Notes under the pieces: generated by a model
Told to the model about the DNA's origin: nothing
Database searches by the model: none
Seen by the model: only the letters and a program-made list of their open reading frames with translations
Assembly: GCF_001653715.1 (NCBI RefSeq)
Contig: NZ_LWHQ01000043.1
Location: forward strand, 1 to 64,000
DNA: 64,000 nucleotides
Direction of reading: 5' to 3'
Origin: Methylobacterium platani
GTDB taxonomy: Bacteria; Pseudomonadota; Alphaproteobacteria; Rhizobiales; Beijerinckiaceae
In this document: in pieces, positions 37,376 to 45,971 of the stretch
How the letters are laid out: every line of letters begins with the position of its first letter
Numbering within the stretch: the stretch's first letter is position 1
Translations under genes and position numbers: made by a program

Positions 37376-37644
37376 GAATGTGTCCGGGGGATCCCCGGCC
37401 GGAGGCTCCCCCTCGATCGTCGCTCCGGATTTCGCCTCCGCTCCCCTCGTCGACGACGGGTCGACGAAGCCCTTTCGCCGCGCGGAGCCGGGCTTGCTCG
37501 ACGTCGGCCGCCACTTGCAAATCCCTGGCGAGCCCGGGCAGCGTCGGGAAATGGAGAGAGCCGTGCCGGGCGGCCCGAACGCGGCATCGCCCCGAAACGG
37601 GACGCAGCGTCCCATCCCGGAGCTCGCCCGTCCCGCCCCCCGTC

Positions 37645-37836
37645 TCAGAACTTGAAGGCCGCCCGGGCCGCCTCCTGCGACGCCTGCTTGCGCCGCCGGT
37701 CCTCCTCGAGCCGGGCGATCTCGCGGCGCAGGGCCTCGATCCGCTCGTCGAGGTCGGAGACCGACAGGGCCGAGAGGTCCTGGCCGATCTGGTGCGAGGC
37801 CTGCGGCCGCGGCCTGTTCTCGGCGTCGTCGAACAT
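37645..37836 (-). CDS. DUF1192 protein
   Basis: The 63-residue cytoplasmic protein has the family core LSALSVSDLDERIEALRREIARLEED, a coiled-coil helix, and ends AARAAFKF. AGGAG lies 7 bases before the ATG at 37836. DUF1192 genes often sit near DUF1465 and ribosomal genes in Rhizobiales. Function unknown. Confidence 0.8.
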   Translation of the reverse strand: MFDDAENRPRPQASHQIGQDLSALSVSDLDERIEALRREIARLEEDRRRKQASQEAARAAFKF

Positions 37837-38050
37837 CGCGTTCTCCTGTGCGGGCGACCGTGCCGGACGCCCGGCACGGTCCGTCGGGGGATCCTTAACG
37901 CGATTGACTCGCAGGGGCCATTCCGCCATACACCGCGCGACGTGACCGCGCCCCATTCGGGCGCGGTTCGCTTTCGTCGAGACATTCTGGACCACGAGGG
38001 CCTCGGCGGCGCCATGCGCCCGGCCGGCCCCGGCCTTCGGAGAACGAGCC

Positions 38051-38185
38051 GTGAAGAGAACCTATCAACCGTCGAAGCTTGTGCGCAAGCGCCGCCACGG
38101 CTTCCGTGCCCGCATGGCCACCGTCGGCGGCCGCAAGGTCATCGCCGCCCGCCGCGCCCGCGGCCGCAAGCGCCTGTCGGCGTAA
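38051..38185 (+). CDS. rpmH: 50S ribosomal protein L34
   Basis: The 44-residue protein reads MKRTYQPSKLVRKRRHGFRA and continues to RKRLSA, a full L34. It starts with GTG at 38051 after GGAG. It is followed 12 bases later by rnpA, then yidC and engB, the conserved order near many bacterial origins. Confidence 0.95.
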   Translation: MKRTYQPSKLVRKRRHGFRARMATVGGRKVIAARRARGRKRLSA

Positions 38186-38197
38186 GGTCGGCGCGCG

Positions 38198-38761
38198 GTG
38201 CCCGAGCGCGCCGCGAGGCCCGGCGGTCCGCCGCCGATCGGCCGGATCACCCGGCGCCCGGATTATCTGGCGGCGGCCAAGGGCCGCCGTTTCCATACCG
38301 AGCGCCTGACGGCACAGGGCCGCCTGCGGGACGATGGACCGCCGGGCGGCCTGCGCGTGGGCTTCACCGTGACGAAGCGGGAAGGCCACGCCACCGAGCG
38401 CAACCGCATCCGCCGCCGCCTCAAGGTCGCCGCCCAGCTCGCGGCCGCGCAAGCAGGCCCGGCGCAGCGGGACAAGGCGGCCGACGTGGTGCTGATCGGC
38501 CGGCGGGATGCCCTGGCGGCGCCCTTCGTCCAGCTGGTCGAGGATGTCCGCCAGGCCCTCGGCGTGGTGACGAAGCCGCGGGCTCCCAAGCCTGCCACCC
38601 CCAAGCCGGCCGCCCCCGGGCCGGCCGCGGCGGAGGGCGGCAGTTCCTCCGGGACAGGGCCGGGTCGCGGCAAGCGGGGACGGGGGAAGGCTCCGGGCGG
38701 CAAGATGCCGGGCGGCAAGGCCACGGGATCGGGGCCGGCATCCTCGGAACGGAATTCGTGA
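38198..38761 (+). CDS. rnpA: ribonuclease P protein component
   Basis: The 187-residue RNA-binding subunit of RNase P, needed for tRNA 5' maturation. The family region is VGFTVTKREGHATERNRIRRRLK, with the RNR motif. The first 25 residues and a C-terminal extension of about 65 residues are Pro/Gly/Lys-rich (PKPATPKPAAPG, GRGKRGRGKAPGG), making the protein longer than the usual 110-125 residues. It starts with GTG at 38198, 12 bases after rpmH. Confidence 0.9.
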   Translation: MPERAARPGGPPPIGRITRRPDYLAAAKGRRFHTERLTAQGRLRDDGPPGGLRVGFTVTKREGHATERNRIRRRLKVAAQLAAAQAGPAQRDKAADVVLIGRRDALAAPFVQLVEDVRQALGVVTKPRAPKPATPKPAAPGPAAAEGGSSSGTGPGRGKRGRGKAPGGKMPGGKATGSGPASSERNS

Positions 38762-38872
38762 GGCGATCCCGGGCAGCCGGAATCGCCTCGTCGTGTTGGT
38801 CGTGAGGGCCGGGAAGCGGGCCGCCAGGCCCGCCCTCGGTCCCGCTCTTTAGGCGGCAGGCGTCGCGGGTCC

Positions 38873-40753
38873 ATGGGTAACGACAAGACGAACATGATCA
38901 TCGCCGTCGCGCTGTCGCTGGCGGTGCTGCTCGGCTGGAACTACTTCGTCAGCGCGCCGCAGGTCGAGCGCCAGCGCCAGGAGCAGCTGGTCAAGGACCA
39001 GGCCGCCAGGCAGGCCCAGGCCGCCAAGGACGGCCCGGCGGCGAGCCCGCGCGAGGGCGGTCCCTCGGCCCCCGTGTCCGGCACCCTGCCGGGCGCGCCG
39101 GCCGGCAGCCCGGCGCTCGCGGCGACCCGCGAGGAGGCGCTCGCCCGCTCGCCGCGGGTGCGCATCGACACCCCGGCGCTCGCCGGCTCGGTGGCGCTGA
39201 AGGGCGGCCGCATCGACGACGTGTCGCTGAAGAACTACCACGAGACCGTCGACAACTCGTCGCCGCGCATCGTGCTGCTCTCGCCGACCGGCTCGGCCAA
39301 CCCCTACTACGCCGAGTTCGGCTGGGTCGGGCAAGGGGCTGCCGGGCAAGGGGCCTCCGGGCAAGGCGCCGGCGCGCTGCCGACCGGCGACACCCTGTGG
39401 ACCGCCGAGGGCGACGCGCTCACGCCGCAGAAGCCCCTGGTGCTGACCTGGGACAACGGCGCCGGCCTCACCTTCCGCCGCACCATCTCGGTCGACGACA
39501 AGTTCATGTTCACGGTCGCCGACGCGGTCGAGAACAAGGGCGGCAACGCCGTCACCCTCTACCCGTACGGCCTCGTCTCGCGCTGGGGCAAGCCGCACAC
39601 CCAGGGCTACTACGTCCTGCACGAGGGCATGATCGGCGTCCTGGGCGACAAGGGCCTGCAGGAAGTCACCTACGACAAGCTCGCCAAGGACAACCCGCTC
39701 GGCGCGCCCGGCACCCGCGGCCAGTCCTGGCCCGGCGTGACCGGCGGCTTCCTCGGCATCACCGACAAGTACTGGGCCGCCACCGCCATCCCGGACCAGA
39801 AGACCCCCTATACCGGCTCGTTCACCGAGCGCGACGAGGGCGCCACCAAGGTCTACCAGGCCAGCAGCCTCGGCGAGGCCAAGCAGCTCGCGCCCGGCGC
39901 CACCGTCGAGGCGCAGCAGCACCTCTTCGCCGGCGCCAAGGAGGTCGGCACCATCGACGGCTACGAGAAGTCGCTCGGCATCAAGCGCTTCGACCTTCTG
40001 ATCGACTGGGGATGGTTCTACTTCATCACCAAGCCGATGTTCAAGGCGCTGGACTTCTTCTACCATCTGTTCGGCAATTTCGGCGTCTCGATCCTGGTCG
40101 TCACCTTCCTGCTGAAGCTGCTGTTCCTGCCGATCGCCAACCGCTCCTACGTCTCGATGGCCAAGATGAAGGCCGTCCAGCCGGAGATGACCGCCATCCG
40201 CGAGCGCTACGGCGACGACAAGGTCAAGCAGCAGCAGGCGATGATGGAGCTGTACAAGAAGGAGAAGATCAACCCGGTCGCCGGCTGCTGGCCGGTGCTG
40301 ATCCAGATCCCGGTCTTCTTCTCGCTGTACAAGGTGCTGTTCGTCACCATCGAGATGCGGCACGCGCCGTTCTTCGGCTGGATCCGCGACCTCGCGGCGC
40401 CGGACCCGACCTCGGTGTTCAACCTGTTCGGCCTCCTGCCCTACACGCCGCCGGACTTCCTCCACCTCGGCATCTGGCCGCTCATCATGGGCGTGACGAT
40501 GTTCGTGCAGATGAAGATGAACCCGGCGCCGCCGGACCCGGTCCAGGCCCAGGTCTTCACCTTCATGCCGATCATCTTCACCTTCATGCTCGGCTCGTTC
40601 CCGGCCGGCCTGGTGATCTACTGGGCGTGGAACAACACCCTGTCGGTGATCCAGCAATACGTGATCATGCGGCGCAACGGGGTGAAGGTGGAGCTGTGGG
40701 ACAACCTGCGCTCGACATTCTCACGCCCGAAGACCGCGAAGGCCAAGGGCTGA
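38873..40753 (+). CDS. yidC: membrane protein insertase YidC
   Basis: The 626-residue inner-membrane insertase has an N-terminal helix (8-25) and a large periplasmic domain (about 30-370) with an Ala/Gly/Gln-rich insertion of three GQGA-type units. The conserved insertase core of five helices from about residue 375 contains FGVSILVVTFLLKLLFLPI and the cytoplasmic hairpin MKAVQPEMTAIRERYG. The ATG at 38873 fits the order rnpA-yidC-engB. It assists Sec-dependent and Sec-independent insertion of membrane proteins. Confidence 0.95.
   Translation: MGNDKTNMIIAVALSLAVLLGWNYFVSAPQVERQRQEQLVKDQAARQAQAAKDGPAASPREGGPSAPVSGTLPGAPAGSPALAATREEALARSPRVRIDTPALAGSVALKGGRIDDVSLKNYHETVDNSSPRIVLLSPTGSANPYYAEFGWVGQGAAGQGASGQGAGALPTGDTLWTAEGDALTPQKPLVLTWDNGAGLTFRRTISVDDKFMFTVADAVENKGGNAVTLYPYGLVSRWGKPHTQGYYVLHEGMIGVLGDKGLQEVTYDKLAKDNPLGAPGTRGQSWPGVTGGFLGITDKYWAATAIPDQKTPYTGSFTERDEGATKVYQASSLGEAKQLAPGATVEAQQHLFAGAKEVGTIDGYEKSLGIKRFDLLIDWGWFYFITKPMFKALDFFYHLFGNFGVSILVVTFLLKLLFLPIANRSYVSMAKMKAVQPEMTAIRERYGDDKVKQQQAMMELYKKEKINPVAGCWPVLIQIPVFFSLYKVLFVTIEMRHAPFFGWIRDLAAPDPTSVFNLFGLLPYTPPDFLHLGIWPLIMGVTMFVQMKMNPAPPDPVQAQVFTFMPIIFTFMLGSFPAGLVIYWAWNNTLSVIQQYVIMRRNGVKVELWDNLRSTFSRPKTAKAKG
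39329..39373 (+). repeat. 15-bp tandem repeat in yidC
   Basis: Three units beginning GGGCAAGG (39329, 39344, 39359) encode GQGAA, GQGAS and GQGAG in the periplasmic domain. The repeat is in frame, so copy changes would be tolerated. Confidence 0.8.
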
Positions 40754-40766
40754 AGGTCGAGAACCG

Positions 40767-41435
40767 ATGCAGGACCAGCCTCAGACCGAGGCCGAGAAGG
40801 AGGCCGCCCTGCGCGAAGCGGGGCGGCTGCTCTTCGCGGGCTCCGCCGACTTCTTCTACGCCGCCGACAAGCTCGAGATCCTGCCGCCGATGCGGGGGCA
40901 CGAGATCGCCTTCGCGGGCCGCTCCAACGTCGGCAAGTCGAGCCTGATCAACGCGCTGACCGGCCGCAACGCGCTCGCGCGGACCTCGCACACGCCGGGG
41001 CGGACCCAGCAGCTCAACTTCTTCGACGTGGGCGGCGGCAAGCTCGTCCTCGTCGACATGCCGGGCTACGGCTACGCCGCGGTCGAGAAGGCGAAGGTCG
41101 CGGCCTGGACCGAGCTGATCCACGCCTACCTGCGCGGCCGGGCCAACCTCGCCCGGGTCTACGTGCTGATCGACTCGCGCCACGGCATCAAGCCGAACGA
41201 CGCCGAGGTGCTGGACGGCCTCGACAAGGCCGCGGTCTCCTACCAGATCGTGCTGACGAAGGCGGACGCGCTCAAGAAGCACGAGATCGAGGCCCGGCTC
41301 GCCGCGACGCGGGCGGCGATCGCCCGGCGCCCGGCGGCCTACCCCGAGATCATCCTGACCTCGAGCCGCACCGACGACGGCGTGACCGATCTGCGCGCCA
41401 GCATCGCCCGGCTGCTCTCCGAGCGCGGCGAATGA
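40767..41435 (+). CDS. engB: ribosome biogenesis GTPase EngB/YihA
   Basis: The 222-residue GTPase has a G1 loop in AGRSNVGKSSLINALTG, G2 threonines in TSHTPGRTQ, G3 DMPGYGYA and G4 TKAD. The family helps assemble the 50S subunit and is commonly paired with yidC. The ATG at 40767 lies 13 bases after the yidC stop, and its stop overlaps the DUF423 gene. Confidence 0.95.
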   Translation: MQDQPQTEAEKEAALREAGRLLFAGSADFFYAADKLEILPPMRGHEIAFAGRSNVGKSSLINALTGRNALARTSHTPGRTQQLNFFDVGGGKLVLVDMPGYGYAAVEKAKVAAWTELIHAYLRGRANLARVYVLIDSRHGIKPNDAEVLDGLDKAAVSYQIVLTKADALKKHEIEARLAATRAAIARRPAAYPEIILTSSRTDDGVTDLRASIARLLSERGE

Positions 41436-41806
41436 TGCACCCCGCCGACCGCGCCCTGGTCGCGCTCGCCGGCCTCGCCGGCGCGCTCGGCGTCGGGCTG
41501 TCGGCGGCGGCGGCCCACATCGCCGGGGCGACGAGCCTCGCCACGGCGGCGCAGTTCCTGCTCTTCCACGCCCCTGCCCTGCTCGCCCTCGCGCTCCTGT
41601 CCGGCAGCGGGCGCGTCCACCCGGCCCCCGCCCGCGCGGCGGGCCTCGCCCTGGCGCTCGGCCTCGCGCTGTTCTCCGGCGACCTCTCGGCACGGGCGCT
41701 CATGCAGGCCCCGCTCTTCCCGATGGCGGCGCCGAGCGGCGGCATGATCCTGATCCTCGGCTGGATCCTGGTCGCCGTGGCGGCCGCCTGGCCGGCCCGG
41801 CGTTGA
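41432..41806 (+). CDS. DUF423 membrane protein
   Basis: The 124-residue protein has four hydrophobic segments, with FLLFHAPALLALALL and GGMILILGWILVAVAAAW typical of DUF423. It overlaps engB by ATGA, so translation is coupled. Function unknown. Confidence 0.8.
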   Translation: MMHPADRALVALAGLAGALGVGLSAAAAHIAGATSLATAAQFLLFHAPALLALALLSGSGRVHPAPARAAGLALALGLALFSGDLSARALMQAPLFPMAAPSGGMILILGWILVAVAAAWPARR

Positions 41807-41921
41807 CGTAAGCGAAGGTCCGCGCGCTTTTCGCGCGAACGGCCGAGCTTCTCTTGGCCCTCCCCCCTGGACAGAACCTGCTTCCGGTCCACATCTGCGG
41901 CAAACACGCGGAGACCGAGGC

Positions 41922-44753
41922 ATGAACCCGCTCAAGAGGCTGCACGCCGAACAGGACCAGGCCGTCTGGCTCGATTTCGTGGCCCGGGGCTTCGTCCAGG
42001 ACGGCGGACTCAAGCGGCTCGTCGACGAGGACGGCCTGCGCGGGGTGACCTCGAACCCGGCGATCTTCGAGAAGGCGATCGGCCACTCGGACGAGTACGA
42101 CGCATCGCTGAAGCAGGCCGGCGACGAGCGGGTGATCGACCTCTACGAGGGGCTGGCCATCGCCGACATCCAGGCCGCCGCCGACGTGCTGCGCCCGGTC
42201 TACGAGGCGAGCGGCGGCCAGGACGGCTTCGTCAGCCTCGAGGTCTCGCCCTACCTCGCCCTCGACACCGAAGAGACGCTGGCCGAGGCGCGCCGCCTGC
42301 ACAAGGCGGTCGCCCGCAACAACCTGATGGTGAAGGTGCCGGCGACGCCCGCGGGCATCCCGGCGATCCGCGACCTCACGGCGGATGGCATCAACATCAA
42401 CGTCACCCTGCTCTTCGCGCAGGACACCTACGAGGCGGTGGCTAACGCCTATATCGAGGGCCTGCAAAAGTTCGCCGCGGGCGGCGGCGATATCGGCCGG
42501 GTCGCCAGCGTGGCGAGCTTCTTCATCAGCCGGATCGACGCGGCGGTCGACAAGCTGCTCGACGAGAAGATCGCGGCCGCCAACGACCCGGACGAGAAGG
42601 CGGCGCTCGAAGGCCTCAAGGGCAAGGTCGCGATCGCCAACGCCAAGCTCGCCTATCAACGCTACAAGCGGCTGTTCGCCGGCGATCGCTGGCAGACACT
42701 CGCCGACAAGGGCGCCCATCCCCAGCGCCTGCTCTGGGCCTCGACCGGCACCAAGAACAAGGCCTATTCCGACGTGCTCTACGTCGAGGAGCTGATCGGC
42801 CCCAACACCGTCAACACCATCCCGCCGGCGACGATGGACGCTTTTCGCGATCACGGCACGGTGCGGGCAAGCCTGGAAGAGGGCGTCGACGAGGCCGAGC
42901 GGGTGATGGCCCGTCTCGCCAAGGCCGGCATCGACATCGACGCGGTGGCGCGCCAGCTCGTCGAGGAGGGCGTGCAGCTCTTCATCGACGCCGCCGACAA
43001 GCTGCTCGGTGCGGTCGCGGGCAAACGCCAGACCTTCATCGGGACCGGCCTCGACCGGCAGGCGCTCTCCCTCGGCAGCCTCGACGAGCCGGTGAAGCAG
43101 GCGATCGAGACCTGGCGCAAGGACGGGCTGGTGCGCCGGCTGTGGCAGCACGACGCGAGCGTGTGGAGCGGCGCCGACGAGGCGCAGTGGCTCGGCTGGC
43201 TCGACATCGTCGAGGACGAGTCGAAGAAGGCCGCCGAGTACGCGGCCTTCTCGGCGGAGGTGAAGCGGGAGGGCTTCACCGACGCGGTGGTGCTCGGCAT
43301 GGGCGGCTCCAGCCTCGGGCCCGAGGTGCTGGCCGAGACCTTCGGTCCGCAAGCCGGCTTCCCGCGCCTGCGCATCCTCGATTCGACCGATCCGGACGAG
43401 GTCCGGGCGGTCGAGGCCGCGGTGAACCTCGAGCGCACCCTGTTCATCGTCGCCTCGAAGTCGGGCTCGACCCTCGAGCCCAACGTCTTCCGCGACTACT
43501 TCCTCGGCCGGATGCGCGACGTGGTCGGGCGCGACAAGGCCGGCCGGCACTTCGTCGCCGTGACCGATCCGGGCTCGGCGATGGAGAAGGCGGCGAAGGA
43601 CGACGGCTTCCGCCGCATCTTCTACGGCGTGAAGCAGATCGGCGGGCGCTACTCCGTGCTCTCGGCCTTCGGGCTGGTACCGGCCGCCGCGATGGGCCTC
43701 GACGTCGGGGCGTTCCTGGCGAGCGCCCGCACCATGGTGCGCTCCTGCGGCTCCGACGTGCCGCCGGACCTGAACCCCGGCGTGCAGCTCGGCCTGGTGC
43801 TCGGCAAGGCCGCCACCGAGCAGGGCCGCGACAAGGTCACGCTGATCGCCTCGCCGGGCATCGGCACCTTCGGCGCCTGGGCCGAGCAGCTGATCGCCGA
43901 ATCGACCGGCAAGGAGGGCAAGGGCCTCATCCCGATCGAGAACGAGCCCCTCGCCGCGCCGGCCGCCTACGGCCAGGACCGGGTCTTCGTCTACCTGCGC
44001 CTCGACGACGGCGCCGATGCGGACCAGGACTCGGCCGTCGCGGCTCTGGAGCAGGCCGGCCACCCGGTGGTGCGGATCAGCCTCGCCGCGAAGGCGAGCC
44101 TGCCGCAGGAATTCTTCCGCTTCGAGATCGCCACCGCGGTGGCGGGCGCGGTGCTCGGCATCAACCCGTTCGACCAGCCCGACGTCGAGGCGAGCAAGAT
44201 CAAGACCCGCGAGCTGTTCTCGGCCGCCGAGAAGGACGGCGCCCTGCCGGCCGAAACGCCGGTGGCGGAGGATGACGGCCTGGCGCTCTATACCGATGCC
44301 GCCAACGCGGACGCCCTGCGCAAGGCCGGCGCCGGCTCCGACCCGGAGAGCTGGATCGAGGCGCAGATCGGCCGCATCCAGGCCGGCGACTACGTCGCGC
44401 TCCTCGCCTACGTCACCCGCAACCCGGAGCACCTGAAGCCGCTCCAGGAGGCCCGGGTGGCGCTGCGCGAGGCCAGGCACGTCGCGACCTGCGCCGAGTT
44501 CGGACCGCGCTTCCTGCACTCGACCGGCCAGGCCTACAAGGGCGGCCCCGACAGCGGCGTGTTCCTGCAGATCACCTCGGAAGCCCCGGATCTCGCCATC
44601 CCCGGCCGCAGCCTCGGCTTTGCCACGGTGATCGCCGCCCAGGCCCGGGGCGATTTCGGCGTGCTCTCCGAGCGCGGCCGCCGGGCGTTGCGCGTCCACA
44701 TCAAGGGCGATGTCGCCAAGGGCCTCGACCGGCTGAAGTCGGCGCTTAGTTAG
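41922..44753 (+). CDS. bifunctional transaldolase / glucose-6-phosphate isomerase
   Basis: The 943-residue fusion has a transaldolase domain (about 1-370) with the Schiff-base lysine expected at Lys138 in NNLMVKVPATPAG, and a phosphoglucose isomerase domain (about 395-935) with VVLGMGGSSLGPEV and VASKSGSTLEPN. One chain joins the non-oxidative pentose phosphate branch to glycolysis/gluconeogenesis. It is the first gene of a group with gnd, zwf and pgl. A palindromic element at 44768-44918 separates it from gnd. Confidence 0.93.
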   Translation: MNPLKRLHAEQDQAVWLDFVARGFVQDGGLKRLVDEDGLRGVTSNPAIFEKAIGHSDEYDASLKQAGDERVIDLYEGLAIADIQAAADVLRPVYEASGGQDGFVSLEVSPYLALDTEETLAEARRLHKAVARNNLMVKVPATPAGIPAIRDLTADGININVTLLFAQDTYEAVANAYIEGLQKFAAGGGDIGRVASVASFFISRIDAAVDKLLDEKIAAANDPDEKAALEGLKGKVAIANAKLAYQRYKRLFAGDRWQTLADKGAHPQRLLWASTGTKNKAYSDVLYVEELIGPNTVNTIPPATMDAFRDHGTVRASLEEGVDEAERVMARLAKAGIDIDAVARQLVEEGVQLFIDAADKLLGAVAGKRQTFIGTGLDRQALSLGSLDEPVKQAIETWRKDGLVRRLWQHDASVWSGADEAQWLGWLDIVEDESKKAAEYAAFSAEVKREGFTDAVVLGMGGSSLGPEVLAETFGPQAGFPRLRILDSTDPDEVRAVEAAVNLERTLFIVASKSGSTLEPNVFRDYFLGRMRDVVGRDKAGRHFVAVTDPGSAMEKAAKDDGFRRIFYGVKQIGGRYSVLSAFGLVPAAAMGLDVGAFLASARTMVRSCGSDVPPDLNPGVQLGLVLGKAATEQGRDKVTLIASPGIGTFGAWAEQLIAESTGKEGKGLIPIENEPLAAPAAYGQDRVFVYLRLDDGADADQDSAVAALEQAGHPVVRISLAAKASLPQEFFRFEIATAVAGAVLGINPFDQPDVEASKIKTRELFSAAEKDGALPAETPVAEDDGLALYTDAANADALRKAGAGSDPESWIEAQIGRIQAGDYVALLAYVTRNPEHLKPLQEARVALREARHVATCAEFGPRFLHSTGQAYKGGPDSGVFLQITSEAPDLAIPGRSLGFATVIAAQARGDFGVLSERGRRALRVHIKGDVAKGLDRLKSALS

Positions 44754-44767
44754 ACGATCGAACGCGA

Positions 44768-44918
44768 TCTCCCCCCCCAGTGGGAGAGGGGTCGGGGGTG
44801 AGGGTGGCGACGGTTCAGGGTCGAACACCGAACGTCGAGCTGCCAGCACGCCGGTCCGAGCTCGAAGCGGAACCGCAGCACCCTCACCCCTGGCCCCTCT
44901 CCCAAACGGGAGAGGGGG
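44768..44918. repeat. palindromic intergenic element, second copy
   Basis: It matches 8956-9118: the right-end hairpin CCCCTCTCCC-AAAC-GGGAGAGGGG (44894-44917) is intact and the left end is worn down (GTGGGAGAGGGG). The core at 44821-44852 keeps CGAACACCGAACGTC and GCTGCCAGCACG. The element fills most of the 243-base gap between tal-pgi and gnd and has no reading frame. Confidence 0.83.
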
Positions 44919-44996
44919 ACCGCACCTCACGAGTTTCGATGGGCCTGAACGCCCAACGGGCCGCCGGCCCCGGCCTCGCCGGCGAGGAGTGACGCG

Positions 44997-45971
44997 ATGC
45001 AACTCGGCATGGTCGGTCTCGGTCGGATGGGCGGCAACATCGTCCGCCGGCTCCTGCGCAACGGACACACCGCCGTGGTGTTCGACCAGGATCCCAAGGC
45101 CGTGGCGGCCCTGGTGCAGGAGGGCGCGGTCGGCGCCGACAGCCTCGAGGACTTCGTGTCGAAGCTCGAGGTGCCCCGTACCGCCTGGGTGATGCTGCCG
45201 GCCGGCGACCCGACCGAGGTCACCGTGATGAAGATCGCCGGGCTGATGCAGCCCGACGACGTCATCATCGACGGCGGCAACTCGTTCTACAAGGACGACA
45301 TCCGCCGCGCCGCGGCCCTGAACGAGAAGGGCCTGCACTACGTCGATGTCGGCACCTCCGGCGGCGTCTGGGGGCTGGAGCGCGGCTACTGCATGATGAT
45401 CGGCGGCCACAAGGAAGCCGTCGACCGGCTCGACCCGATCTTCTCGACGCTCGCCCCCGGCCTCGGCGAGGTGCCGCGCACCCCGGGCCGCGACGGCCGC
45501 GACCCGCGCGCCGAGCACGGCTACATCCATGCCGGCCCGAGCGGCGCCGGCCACTTCGTCAAGATGGTCCATAACGGCATTGAGTACGGCCTGATGCAGG
45601 CCTATGCCGAGGGCTTCGACATCCTCAAGCACGCCAACTCGACCGAACTGCCGGAGGCGCAGCGCTTCGACCTCAACATCGGCGACGTCGCCGAGGTCTG
45701 GCGGCGCGGCAGCGTGGTCTCGTCCTGGCTCCTCGACCTCACGGCGACCGCGCTCGCCGGCGACGAGAACCTCGACGCCTTCTCGGGCCACGTCGCCGAT
45801 TCGGGCGAGGGCCGCTGGACGCTGAACGCCGCGATCGAGGAGGCCGTCCCGGCCCACGTGCTGTCCGCCGCCCTCTACGCCCGCTTCCGCTCGCGCCAGG
45901 GTGCCACCTACGCCGACAAGCTGCTCTCGGCGATGCGCAAGGGCTTCGGCGGCCACCAGGAGCCGAAATGA
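44997..45971 (+). CDS. gnd: 6-phosphogluconate dehydrogenase, decarboxylating (short type)
   Basis: The 324-residue enzyme oxidises 6-phosphogluconate to ribulose-5-phosphate. It has a Rossmann start MVGLGRMGGNIVRRLLRNGH, the substrate motif IDGGNSFYKDD, and the catalytic region AGPSGAGHFVKMVHNGIEYG. The length matches the short, often NAD-preferring GndA type rather than the 470-residue form. A GAGGAG ribosome site lies 7 bases before the ATG. The stop overlaps the zwf start (ATGA). Confidence 0.93.
   Translation: MQLGMVGLGRMGGNIVRRLLRNGHTAVVFDQDPKAVAALVQEGAVGADSLEDFVSKLEVPRTAWVMLPAGDPTEVTVMKIAGLMQPDDVIIDGGNSFYKDDIRRAAALNEKGLHYVDVGTSGGVWGLERGYCMMIGGHKEAVDRLDPIFSTLAPGLGEVPRTPGRDGRDPRAEHGYIHAGPSGAGHFVKMVHNGIEYGLMQAYAEGFDILKHANSTELPEAQRFDLNIGDVAEVWRRGSVVSSWLLDLTATALAGDENLDAFSGHVADSGEGRWTLNAAIEEAVPAHVLSAALYARFRSRQGATYADKLLSAMRKGFGGHQEPK

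Larger units (their letters stand above)
36843..37644. other. 802-base gap with a candidate sRNA and tandem repeats
   Basis: No convincing coding frame lies here: the open frames are Pro/Ser/Arg-rich and out of register with any family I know. The features seen are a candidate minus-strand sRNA (37067-37175), a 14-bp tandem repeat (37334-37375) and the upstream region of DUF1465, including AT-rich AATCGTTAACCTTAACG around 36958-36974. Confidence 0.5.

Noticed and set aside
37202..37615. 137-residue minus-strand open frame
   Set aside because: Pro/Ser/Arg-rich, no ribosome site, runs through tandem repeats, and does not resemble any family.
37378..38805. 475-residue plus-strand frame over rpmH and rnpA
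   Set aside because: rpmH and rnpA lie in other frames and are clear; this frame is low complexity.
41700..45956. 1418-residue minus-strand open frame
   Set aside because: Fully antisense to tal-pgi and gnd, whose motifs are certain.
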